A DNA stretch of 64,000 nucleotides from Rhizobium sp. BK650 (lineage in GTDB: Bacteria; Pseudomonadota; Alphaproteobacteria; Rhizobiales; Rhizobiaceae), in assembly GCF_014195325.1 (NCBI RefSeq), contig NZ_JACIBK010000003.1, positions 124,001-188,000 on the forward strand. The letters are read 5' to 3'. Numbering within the stretch: the first letter of the stretch is position 1; each line of letters starts with the position of its first letter. The position numbers and the translations under genes are program-made. Of this stretch, positions 48,826 through 57,616 are shown one piece after another. The notes under the pieces were generated by a model that saw only the letters and a list, made by a program, of their open reading frames with translations, was not told the DNA's origin and ran no database searches.

Positions 48826-50285
48826 ACGCGCATGTCAGAAAATCCGGCGAGAACCTGCCCGTTGCAGCAGACAACGAACCTTCGGACAAGGCCTCTTCGG
48901 AGAAGGCGCCGCAGGCAAGGAGCGGGCAGCTTGTCGCGCGCCCGCCGCTGCCGCCTGTCATCGCCGAATTCCAGTCCGACGCCGTCGAGCTGGAAGAGCG
49001 CGCTCCGCCGCGCATTGCGCGCATGACGCTCTATTGCGTGACGGCGCTGCTTGCCGCCACCATCATCTGGGCCACCGTCTCCGAGATCGACGAGGTGGTG
49101 ATCGCGCCCGGCAAGCTCGTGACCACGCAGCCGACCATCGTCGTCCAGCCGCTCGAAACCTCGATCATCCGCACGATCGACGTGAAGGCCGGCGAGGTGG
49201 TGCATGCCGGCCAGACGCTGGCAACACTCGACGCCACCTTCAGCCAGGCCGATGTCGACCAGCAGCACGCGAAATTTTCCGCACTCGACGCCCAGGTGAA
49301 GCGCATCGAGGCGGAGCTTGCCGGCAACGACTACACTGTCATGGCCGGCAACACGCCTGACGAGATGCTGCAGGTGCAGCTCTTTGGCCAGCGGCACGCC
49401 TTCTACACGGCGCAGCTGCAGAATTTCGACCAGCAGATCGCCGGCCAGTCGGCAGCCCTTGCCGCGGCCAAGAACCAGGAGGCCGTGCTGACCGAAAGGC
49501 GCGATACGCTCGGCCGGGTCGAGGATGCGCGCACGCGGCTCTACGACAAGCAGAGCGGCTCGCTGATCACCATGCTCGGCTCGCGCGACGCCCGCCTCGA
49601 GGTCGAATCCGACCTGACCGCCGTGCGCGGCAAGAGTGACGAGGCCGCACATGCCTATTCAAAGCTGCGCGCAGACCGCCAGGCCTTCATCGAGGATTTC
49701 CGCCGCGCCGCGATGGAACAGCTGGTGGAGTTGCGCGGCCAGCGCGACGTGGCCGATGAAGAGCTGAAGAAGATGGAGCTGCGCCGCAACATGGTGTCGC
49801 TGACGGCACCCGCCGATGCCGTCGTGCTCGATCTAGCCCAGCGCTCCATCGGCTCCGTCGTGCGCGAGGCCGAACCGATCGTCACGCTGGTGCCGATCAA
49901 TGTGCCGCTCGAAGCGGAAGTGTCGATCAACACCCGCGACATCGGCCGCATCGCCGTCGGCAAGGAGGCGCGCATCAAGCTCGACGCCTATCCCTTCCAG
50001 AAATACGGCACCGCATCTGGCGAGGTACGCACCATCAGCCAGGACACGTTCATGACCGGCCAGCAGCCGGAGCAAACCGCCACGCCCAGCCAGCCGGCCG
50101 CACCCTTCTTCAAGGCTCGCATCCTGCTTGCGGATACAAGGCTGAACGCCTCGGACGTGCCGGTTCGGCTGCTGCCGGGCATGACTGTGTCGACCGAAAT
50201 CAAGGTCGGAAAACGCACGGTGATCTCGTATTTCCTCTATCCGCTGCTGCGCGGGCTGGATGACGCCATCCGCGAACCGAACTGA
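48822..50285 (+). CDS. HlyD family type I secretion adaptor
   Basis: Periplasmic adaptor of 487 residues. The N-terminal cytoplasmic part (1-65) is Pro/Ser-rich, one membrane helix spans about 67-88 (MTLYCVTALLAATIIWATV), followed by a lipoyl half-motif (IAPGKLVTTQPTIVVQPLETSIIRTIDVKAGEVVHAGQTLATLD), long coiled-coil hairpin (about 145-320), the second lipoyl half and a beta-barrel with VPINVPLEAEVSINTRDIG, ending PGMTVSTEIKVGKRTVISYFLYPLLRGLDDAIREP. It bridges the ABC exporter and an outer-membrane TolC. Start overlaps the exporter stop. Confidence 0.93.
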   Translation: MNAHVRKSGENLPVAADNEPSDKASSEKAPQARSGQLVARPPLPPVIAEFQSDAVELEERAPPRIARMTLYCVTALLAATIIWATVSEIDEVVIAPGKLVTTQPTIVVQPLETSIIRTIDVKAGEVVHAGQTLATLDATFSQADVDQQHAKFSALDAQVKRIEAELAGNDYTVMAGNTPDEMLQVQLFGQRHAFYTAQLQNFDQQIAGQSAALAAAKNQEAVLTERRDTLGRVEDARTRLYDKQSGSLITMLGSRDARLEVESDLTAVRGKSDEAAHAYSKLRADRQAFIEDFRRAAMEQLVELRGQRDVADEELKKMELRRNMVSLTAPADAVVLDLAQRSIGSVVREAEPIVTLVPINVPLEAEVSINTRDIGRIAVGKEARIKLDAYPFQKYGTASGEVRTISQDTFMTGQQPEQTATPSQPAAPFFKARILLADTRLNASDVPVRLLPGMTVSTEIKVGKRTVISYFLYPLLRGLDDAIREPN

Positions 50286-50806
50286 GGGGTCCGCAGGCGA
50301 GGTGCAGGGAGGGGCTTCTGCACTTGCCAGGGGATGGGGGCGGCGCCGAGGGTTCGCGGGCGCTGCCCCCAGACCTGTTTTGGGGGGGCGCGGGATTCAG
50401 AGCCGCGAGGTTGGAGGGAGGGTCGCGCGTCACTCGTCTCCGTCGTTGCACTGGGGATCTTTCGCGGCGACGTTTGCAGCGGGCTCGCCGGCCGCTTCTG
50501 CGGAAAAGCCTACTTTTCGAAGGATAATATTGCTTTGCGCCTTCATAGAAGGCGTTGCGATATCTAATGTGAGAGCTCGGAAGTGGGCATCCGACCCGTC
50601 CCACAGAATATCATTAGGTGTTGGCCTTGACATAGGATTGAGAGAGAACAAAATGAGAACTCGCCATTGCAGCCAACGTTCCATGGAAAGACATCGAGCA
50701 GATGAGATGGTGGTTAACCAGAATTCAATACCCAGATTGTAGTTGGTTCTACGATGAGCTAGTCTGTTTACTGAATGACCTTCTGAACACGAGTCTGTAG
50801 CAAGCA
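50286..50806. other. Intergenic interval at the edge of an AT-richer island
   Basis: No supported gene in 520 bases. A GC-rich hairpin at 50336-50370 (GGGGGCGGCGCC/GGGCGCTGCCCCC) and an overlapping CCCCCA/TGGGGG pair to 50386 may end the secretion operon. From about 50500 the composition becomes noticeably AT-richer and remains so through the methyltransferase genes. The stretch 50700-50806 presumably holds their promoter; no clear boxes. Confidence 0.5.
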
Positions 50807-53587
50807 ATGGCCACGTCCCACGACCAAATCGGCGCAATGGCGCAACAGCACGGTTTGGCCCGAGCGCGCTTGTTCCGTGGAGATGATAGATCCCGCGAGG
50901 GCGAACACGAGGTATTGCTCGACGGAGCGTTTGGCAGCTTCGCGGTGTCAATAGCCGACGATATCGATCCTGTAGACGCCTCGTCTTGGGTATGGTCATC
51001 AAACGTTCCGCACCACGTTTTGATGACGGGCGACCGAGTTAGAGTGACGAGGTGGGATCGTCCAGACGAGAAGAGTGAGTTCGATGCCAGCCGCGTGCTG
51101 GACAATCCTGCTGATTTTTATGAGCATCTACGTTCCGATAGAACAATCGACCCTCGCACGATTGTTGAACATTCGATGTCCCTATTTAAAAGGGTGCGCA
51201 ACCTTGTTCACCATGCGGATCTGCCAGATGAGAAATCGATAGCAGCCTATCTAACATTCCTCGGTTTATTTGCCAGCGGCCAACAAGTCACCAAAAGAAA
51301 CCTTGCGAGCGTCAATAACGCCCTTCAATTGCCAGATGGTGCGATGGATATTGTCTCCTTGCTTCCACAGGGGGAGGTAGAGACTATTTACGATGAATTC
51401 CAAACACTTAGATTGGGCAACAGATCACTTGCCGCGGACGTGTCCCTCGCCATTCGGCACGCATCGGGCGCTATCTTCCAAGAAGCGCATCATGTTCTTG
51501 TTCAGGGTCCTCCACCCGACCTCTTCAACTATGTGGCACCGGCGACTGCGCGCAAACCGGATCGCGGAGGAGTGCATTTCACTCCCCCGTTCCTGGCTCG
51601 GGCTTTGTCCGAGCAAGTGTTGCAGGCTCTGGGTGATCTCAAAAATCGTAAGCACATCGTCATTGCGGACATCGCGTGTGGGTCCGCGGCATTCTTGGTG
51701 GAAGCACTTCGCGCGTTGGAGCGAATGGAGTATCGAGGGGACATTACCCTAATCGGTCGAGACACGTCGCCAATTGCAATCGACATGGCGCGTTTCGTGC
51801 TTGGAGTAGCCGGGCAGGAATGGCCGGGGAGCAACCGGATTGCACTGGATCTGGAAGTAGCCGATTCTCTTCAAAATAAACCGAAGCTTCTGGCAGATGC
51901 GGTGGTTATGAATCCGCCCTTCACCAGATGGCAGGAGTTGAGCGCCTCTCAACGAGATTTGCTGTCTGCCATCGTTGGGAAGCATGCAGGAGCTCGGCCA
52001 GATCTCAGCATGGCGTTCGTCGAGCGCGCGCTCGACATCGTGAAGCCCGACGGTGCGGTTGCGACCTTGTTGCCCGCCACCGCTCTTGATGCGAAGTCCG
52101 CCTCGGCATGGCGAAGCAGGCTCTTAGATCAAAAGCAGATTTTTTTGTCAGCCCTGTTCGACGATCAGAGTATCTTTTCGCATGCTCGGGTTCGAGTTGG
52201 TGCCTTAGTCCTAAGCGGTAAAGATGTTCAAGATAGCATTCGCATTCATGCAGGGTCCGGTCCGGAGAATGCGGGGGACTCTTTACGGGCGTTGAGGCTG
52301 AAACGCTGGAATTCCAACGCGAACGTAGGATTTTCGCTCAGTCTTGTGCCCGCGGCGAGAAGTTCCGCACTGAACAAAGCTGCGACGCCAGTGAGCACAG
52401 ACTGGAGTGCGCATCTCGGCCGACTGCGTCCGCTAACAACGAATGCACAGCGATCTGTCGCCACGACAGTGAGGGACATATTCGATGTAAGGCAAGGTAT
52501 CCGAACCGGGGAGAACACGGCGTTTGTTCTAGACCACGGGCAATGGCTGGAGCTACCCGAGCAGGAAAGACCGTTTTTCCGTCCTGCGATCTCCTCAAAG
52601 GGTATCTTGGACGGTCGGGTAACCCAATTGTTCTACGTGTTTTACCCCTATGGAAATGAGCACACTATAAACACTGAGTTTGACCTGCGTGAGCGACTGC
52701 CGCGATTTAGCGTAAAATACCTGGAGCCATTTCGGCAGAAGCTCGCCCAACGGCGAGCGAAGGGAGGGAAGTGGTGGGAGCTCAGCGAACGCCGGTCAGG
52801 TATGGAAAATGCCCCTCCCGCTTTTGTCTCAAAATACTGGGCAAAACCTGGAGGCTTCGTTCGCCACACTCCAGCTCAGGCTGTCGTACTTCAGGGATTT
52901 GGATGGGTCATCCGCCAGAATCCGATTTCGCATCTGCCGCCGTTAGAGCTGAGGCATATCGAGCTCGCATACTTGGCGTTGCTCAACTCCGAGGCATTCT
53001 TCAATCTGATTGCCGAACACGCGCCACCCACCAGTGGCGGACAGTTCGATATGAGTCCTCGCTACATTCTTGATGTTCCGCTGATAGACTTGTTTAACTC
53101 GCGTGATCTCTTCGCTCGTGAAATCGAAATCTTGGCGAAGTACTCGTACGCTTATTACGAACGGCCCTACAAGGGATCGGACGCCGACAAGGGTATTGCA
53201 GAAGCCGCGGCCTCAGCAGTCTTGGGACTAGAGTCTATCCCCCCTGCGATTCGGCTGGCGCAAAATCTAGCCGGCGGCTTGCTTCCTGATTGGCTCGGAC
53301 CATTCGTTGAAACAGGCCATGAAGGAACTGATCGCGCCTACAGGGTGAGCGTATTGGCTAAGTTGCAGGAGCTTGCGCGGTCTGGCGACTATTCTGAAAT
53401 CGATGTAGCTCTCCGCCAAGCCCCCGTTTCGCAGCTTGCGGAGACGTCCCTGATGACGCTGTTGCGCGGAAGCTACCGTTTCAAAACCAGGTTGAAAGAT
53501 TGGGATGGATTCCGTGACCGCGTCGCCTCCGAGCTTAACAAGCGAGGCGCTCCTGTGAATCGGTTGCTGATCGGATTGTACGAATGA
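50807..53587 (+). CDS. N6-adenine DNA methyltransferase, large (type IIG/PglX-like architecture)
   Basis: Protein of 926 residues. N-terminal region (1-240) of unknown fold, then the gamma-class adenine methylase core: motif X region VHFTPPFLARAL (about 256), SAM motif I ADIACGSAAFLVEAL (about 286-300), catalytic motif IV N369-P-P-F in DAVVMNPPFTRWQEL. A long C-terminal half (about 530-926) includes a probable target-recognition region with IFDVRQGIRTGENTAFVL, YLALLNSEAFFNLIAEHAPPTSGGQFDMSPRYILDVPL. No PD-(D/E)xK nuclease motif is obvious, so it may modify without cutting. Lower GC than its neighbours suggests recent transfer. Coupled to the next gene by ATGA. Confidence 0.85.
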   Translation: MATSHDQIGAMAQQHGLARARLFRGDDRSREGEHEVLLDGAFGSFAVSIADDIDPVDASSWVWSSNVPHHVLMTGDRVRVTRWDRPDEKSEFDASRVLDNPADFYEHLRSDRTIDPRTIVEHSMSLFKRVRNLVHHADLPDEKSIAAYLTFLGLFASGQQVTKRNLASVNNALQLPDGAMDIVSLLPQGEVETIYDEFQTLRLGNRSLAADVSLAIRHASGAIFQEAHHVLVQGPPPDLFNYVAPATARKPDRGGVHFTPPFLARALSEQVLQALGDLKNRKHIVIADIACGSAAFLVEALRALERMEYRGDITLIGRDTSPIAIDMARFVLGVAGQEWPGSNRIALDLEVADSLQNKPKLLADAVVMNPPFTRWQELSASQRDLLSAIVGKHAGARPDLSMAFVERALDIVKPDGAVATLLPATALDAKSASAWRSRLLDQKQIFLSALFDDQSIFSHARVRVGALVLSGKDVQDSIRIHAGSGPENAGDSLRALRLKRWNSNANVGFSLSLVPAARSSALNKAATPVSTDWSAHLGRLRPLTTNAQRSVATTVRDIFDVRQGIRTGENTAFVLDHGQWLELPEQERPFFRPAISSKGILDGRVTQLFYVFYPYGNEHTINTEFDLRERLPRFSVKYLEPFRQKLAQRRAKGGKWWELSERRSGMENAPPAFVSKYWAKPGGFVRHTPAQAVVLQGFGWVIRQNPISHLPPLELRHIELAYLALLNSEAFFNLIAEHAPPTSGGQFDMSPRYILDVPLIDLFNSRDLFAREIEILAKYSYAYYERPYKGSDADKGIAEAAASAVLGLESIPPAIRLAQNLAGGLLPDWLGPFVETGHEGTDRAYRVSVLAKLQELARSGDYSEIDVALRQAPVSQLAETSLMTLLRGSYRFKTRLKDWDGFRDRVASELNKRGAPVNRLLIGLYE

Positions 53588-54300
53588 CGTTTCAGCATTG
53601 CGACAGCGTTGTTGCTAATCCGAATTATGTGGGTATTGCCATCAGATCTACGCCGCTTGGCGAGAGAAGTATGCATGTTGGACTTCTCTACAGGCATTCC
53701 AATGGTAACGTAAAGTTCGCTCATCTGGCCTGGCACAATGACTTGCATGATGAACCTCTTCCGTCTGGTGAGAATTACCTGTGGGCAGAATGTGAAGCAC
53801 TTGCGCAAGACGACTCTTTGAGCGACTTCGTTGCCAGTTTCATTGAACTCTGTGCACAGTCCAAGGAAATTCCTTACGGACCAAATCCCCCCGCAAGTGC
53901 CTTCGATTCAGATGGACGCTATACTCCCCAAAGTGATCGAGAAGGCTTAACTTGCGCCACCTATATATCGTCGGTGCTTTCTGGAGCAGGATTTCCTGTC
54001 GTGCAGCTTGAGACGTGGGAGAGAAGGCCAGACGATGCAGTTTGGTGGTCGTCAATGATGGGATATCTTAACAAATGGGCTCCTGAGCGCGCAGCGGAAT
54101 TAGCTGATGTTGCGATCGAGTTTCGATTAAGGCCAGACGAAGTTGCGGTGGCGGCGACCAGCATAGATCCACCGCTTGCGTATCGTGATGCCGCAGCCCG
54201 TTCAGTGCCACTACAGGAGCTTCTATTTCCAGCGAGCACTAACGGCACCGATCCAGCTGCCGGTGTCGCATTGTCGTCCGATGCGATCGCCCAACAATGA
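53584..54300 (+). CDS. Methyltransferase-coupled protein, possible permuted papain-fold
   Basis: Protein of 238 residues translationally coupled to the methyltransferase. H31 in SMHVGLLYR precedes C124 in GLTCATYISSVLSGAG, with aromatic and Gly residues around both. A His-before-Cys order with HVGLLYR and TCATYI is what one sees in circularly permuted NlpC/P60 (papain-like) proteins. The rest is helical. No signal peptide, so it is cytoplasmic. A protease, amidase or acyltransferase role is conjecture. AT-richer than flanking host genes. I do not recognise a named family. Confidence 0.6.
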   Translation: MTFQHCDSVVANPNYVGIAIRSTPLGERSMHVGLLYRHSNGNVKFAHLAWHNDLHDEPLPSGENYLWAECEALAQDDSLSDFVASFIELCAQSKEIPYGPNPPASAFDSDGRYTPQSDREGLTCATYISSVLSGAGFPVVQLETWERRPDDAVWWSSMMGYLNKWAPERAAELADVAIEFRLRPDEVAVAATSIDPPLAYRDAAARSVPLQELLFPASTNGTDPAAGVALSSDAIAQQ

Positions 54301-54551
54301 CGATCGGTGACAGCCCAAATCGCCCTTCAGGTTTACCGATTCCGGTAGTAACCGTCTCCTAGCCGTCGGCCTTAGTGAATGCTCGGCAATGAGTGGAAAA
54401 CTTTCGGCGAGTTGGTTGGCAACATGAGTAGACCAATCCTGCTGATGAAGCCAGTACGAACACGATGGCTCAGTTTTCGAACTTCACTAGGTTGATGCCG
54501 TAAAGCTCGTCGGCGACGTTCGAGTATAGTTCCGGTTTCGCGCTGTGTGCC

Positions 54552-55466
54552 CTAAAGCATGAGCAAGTTCGAGCAGCCCCGCCATGATGTCGGACGCCTT
54601 TGAGGCGGAGCCACGGGACTGTGCTCGGGTCGCCTGCGGGAAGCGGCGGGCCGAAGCTGCGGGTCATCGTCATCGGGGCTGTGATATAGCTGATGTCCGT
54701 CACGATTATTGTGAGGGCCAGCACGAGAAGAGGATGACGGGAGCGATGGGACACCACCATCAATCCGGCTAATCACCCCGCATAAGGGAAAAAAAACCTT
54801 GCCGCGACCTGGATCGACTATCGTGATGCTGCCGCCCGTTCCGTATGAGTAGAATGATCCGGTTGACTGGATCGCTTTGTCCGCTTCGCCGTCGCGCCCG
54901 TCTTTAATCGAGATATCGAAGCCGTATTTTCCCAGGTATTCAGAGATCGTCGGCGGATGGCGCTCTGGAAGCTCGACGGACATCATATCTGGATCGTCGT
55001 CGTAAGGATGCCATCTGCCCAAGGCTGCTTCGTCGCTACGGTCGTCGACCGGTGTTGCGTGCCAGACTCCCTGTCCTCCTGAAAGCATGTCCTTCAGCTT
55101 GCTTCCCTGTTGCCGTGCCCAGTCTGCACTCGTATCGGTCAGCCGATAGACAACGAACCCGGTCTCGTTGTCGCCGGGCATGAAACCGACGCCCCAGGAT
55201 TCCTCCAGGCGATACTCGATCTCCGCTACTTCAAGTGGTTCGGGAACGCGTGCGAGAACAAAGTTTCGCTCCCAGATTTTCATCCCAACGAAGGGCAATA
55301 CGATCGCCGCCAGACCAACAGCGACAATCAGTCTTCTTCGGACGAACTGGTCGGGTCGCGTCCGTCGCCAGAGGCGGCGTAGCCAAAGAAAGAAAATTGC
55401 AGTTGCGGCGACGGAAAGCAGAATAAAAATGGAGAACACGCACAGCATGAAAACGACGTAGTTCAT
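54552..55466 (-). CDS. Membrane-anchored hypothetical protein with apparent C-terminal frameshift
   Basis: N-terminal part has two membrane segments (about 5-30 and 45-62), then a soluble domain with ESWGVGFMPGDNETGFVVYRLTD and a conserved-looking YLGKYGFDISIKDGR. After GRGKVFF the reading frame becomes Pro/Ser/Arg-rich and unlike protein. This occurs at a run of eight A (plus strand, 54789-54796). With seven A the frame would read VFFPYAG-stop and end at 54773, giving about 230 residues. So the final 70 residues are probably spurious. Function unknown. Confidence 0.6.
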   Translation of the reverse strand: MNYVVFMLCVFSIFILLSVAATAIFFLWLRRLWRRTRPDQFVRRRLIVAVGLAAIVLPFVGMKIWERNFVLARVPEPLEVAEIEYRLEESWGVGFMPGDNETGFVVYRLTDTSADWARQQGSKLKDMLSGGQGVWHATPVDDRSDEAALGRWHPYDDDPDMMSVELPERHPPTISEYLGKYGFDISIKDGRDGEADKAIQSTGSFYSYGTGGSITIVDPGRGKVFFPLCGVISRIDGGVPSLPSSSSRAGPHNNRDGHQLYHSPDDDDPQLRPAASRRRPEHSPVAPPQRRPTSWRGCSNLLML

Positions 55467-55650
55467 ACGGACCTATCGGAGAGGAATGAAATTTTGCAAA
55501 CGCGCAGACATCAATATTTTGCATGCCCGGCGACACTCTGCAATTGAGGCAATGTTTGCTTTCGCGCGCTGTGATATTGCTGCAAGCGGTGGCGCCAGTC
55601 CCACAATATCTCCTTGATGTGCGGGCGGCATAGGCGCACGCCCACCCCTG

Positions 55651-57357
55651 TCACATCTCCGGCAGCCCAGCCTTCCTAAAACCGTCGACAAAATGGTCCC
55701 GTACGGATGCATCGCGCAGCGGCTGGGAGCTAAGCCAATGGGCGATGGTGAAATGAGGGTGGGCGATCAGGAAGAGTTCGGCTTCCCGCCGCGCCTCCTC
55801 CTGGTGGCCCAGCTGCGCAAGCGTGGCAGCCAGGAATTTGCGTGAGTTGGTGCGATAGGTGTCTTCCCTGCGGAGTGTCGCGGCTGCCGCCTCATAGTCA
55901 CGCGCGGCATATTGTGCCTGTCCGAGGTGACAAAGATACCAGCAGGCTGGGCGGGGATTGAGCCGCAGGGCTTTTTCGATCTGCGCCAGTCCGTCGGCAA
56001 CCCTGCCGTCCAGCACGGAAATGTCCGACATGGCGGCCCAGGTGTCGGCGTGGTTGGGGTCCAGCTCCAGGGCCTTGGCGAAGGCGGCCTCGGATTCCTC
56101 CCATCGCCGCTCATAGGCCAAGATGGTCCCCAGAACGTAACGGCAGCCGGCATCGTTGGGGTCGAGGTCGACGGCCTTTTGCGCTGACGTTACCGCCATC
56201 TTCCGGTTCGGGTCTTCGGGCTCGCCGAAATGGGTCCAGGCCAGCCAGCGGTTATAGGCGAGCAGACCGAGCGCCTCGGCATAGGATGGCTCGAGCTTGA
56301 GCGCGCGCTGGAGCAGCATATGAGCCTCGCGCTCGGTTTGCGGAGACTCTTCCGTCAGCAGGCGGGCGCGCACACAGAGGTCGTAGGCCTCGAAGTTCTT
56401 CGGCCGATTGCGCGGCGGCGGGATGGTCAGCCGGCCGACGAGGGCTTCGACGATCTTGGCGTTGACCTCATCCTGCAGTTCGAAAACATCTTCCACTGTC
56501 CTGTCAAATCTTTCGGCCCACAAGTGTCCGCCGCCCAGCGTGTCGACCAGCTGGGCATTGATGCGGACGCGGCCCATTGCGCGCCTGGCGCTCCCTTCGA
56601 GGACGTAGCGGACGCCGAGTTCCTGGGCGACCAGCTTCACGTTGACCGGCTTGCCCCTGTAGCCGTAGACGGAATTGCGCGCGATGACGAACAGGCCGGC
56701 CGTGCGCGAAAGGTCGGTGATCAGGTCTTCGGTCAAGCCGTCGACGAAAGGCGCGTCCGCTTCATCCCCGCTCATATTCGTGAACGGCAATACGGCGATC
56801 GAGGGATTTTCCGGCAGCGGCAATATGCTCTGCAGCTCATCCGGCCAATGCCAGATGTGGACCGGGCGAGTGAGGTTCTTCAGGTAGCGTTCGCCGGCAT
56901 CGAAGAAGTCGTCGTCGATCTTGCCGAGGATCTCGCCGTGAACGCCGGCTGAAATGCAGATGCCTCCCGGCGCGGCCTGTCTCTCGAGGCGCGCTGCCAC
57001 ATTGACCCCGTCGCCGAGGACGTCTGAACCCTCGTCAATGACATCTCCGAGATTGACGCCTATACGCAAGAGCAGGCGCCGGTCTCCGGAAGCCTCGACA
57101 GCAGCGGTGGTGCGTTGGATTTCCAACGCTGCTGCGACCGCTTCCACCGCGCTGGCGAATTCGATCAGGAAGCCGTCGCCCATGACCTTGAAGATGCGGC
57201 CTTTGTGGCGCTCCACAGCCGGCTCGATCGTGCCGGAACGGAGTTCCCTGAGGTTGTCAAGCGTTGCGGCTTCATCTGTCTCCATCAGGCGTGAATATCC
57301 CACCACATCGGCAACGACGATGGCGGCAAGGCGGCGCTGAAGAGATTGATCCGTCAT
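55651..57357 (-). CDS. Class III adenylate/guanylate cyclase with TolB-like and TPR regions
   Basis: Protein of 568 residues. The catalytic domain (about 8-170) has RRLAAIVVADVVGYSRLM (metal Asp), KGRIFKVMGDGFLIEFAS (second metal Asp) and DGVNVAARLE. A linker with IAVLPFTNMSGDEADAPFVDGLTEDLITDLSR begins the TolB-like/CadC-associated region (about 185-300), and TPR-like helices fill about 340-530. It is soluble, cytoplasmic, and makes cAMP or cGMP in response to an unknown signal bound by the TPR/TolB part. Large paralogue sets of this type are usual in rhizobia. Monocistronic. Confidence 0.92.
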   Translation of the reverse strand: MTDQSLQRRLAAIVVADVVGYSRLMETDEAATLDNLRELRSGTIEPAVERHKGRIFKVMGDGFLIEFASAVEAVAAALEIQRTTAAVEASGDRRLLLRIGVNLGDVIDEGSDVLGDGVNVAARLERQAAPGGICISAGVHGEILGKIDDDFFDAGERYLKNLTRPVHIWHWPDELQSILPLPENPSIAVLPFTNMSGDEADAPFVDGLTEDLITDLSRTAGLFVIARNSVYGYRGKPVNVKLVAQELGVRYVLEGSARRAMGRVRINAQLVDTLGGGHLWAERFDRTVEDVFELQDEVNAKIVEALVGRLTIPPPRNRPKNFEAYDLCVRARLLTEESPQTEREAHMLLQRALKLEPSYAEALGLLAYNRWLAWTHFGEPEDPNRKMAVTSAQKAVDLDPNDAGCRYVLGTILAYERRWEESEAAFAKALELDPNHADTWAAMSDISVLDGRVADGLAQIEKALRLNPRPACWYLCHLGQAQYAARDYEAAAATLRREDTYRTNSRKFLAATLAQLGHQEEARREAELFLIAHPHFTIAHWLSSQPLRDASVRDHFVDGFRKAGLPEM

Positions 57358-57616
57358 GTGAGGACAAGCCCGATGACCAAATTAGCAAATTATTGTTCAA
57401 CTGCGGGTGAGTCAACACGTGGTAGGGGTAGTCCAAGCGCTCTCCGCCTCGATCGAGCCGTCATCCTTGCTTGTGGCCGACGGCGTCTTCGCCCAACGAA
57501 GGGCGACACTGCAGCACTCGCCACCATGGCTGTTTTCGATGCCAAGGCGGAAAAGCGCCTTGAAATTTGCCCGGCTCTCAGCTTCCTTACGGTTGTAAAG
57601 TAATGGGGAGGCACGG

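Noticed and set aside
54470-54763. Minus-strand frame of 97 codons beyond the frameshifted membrane protein
   Set aside because: No ribosome-binding site and no recognisable motif; overlaps the spurious tail of the neighbouring gene.
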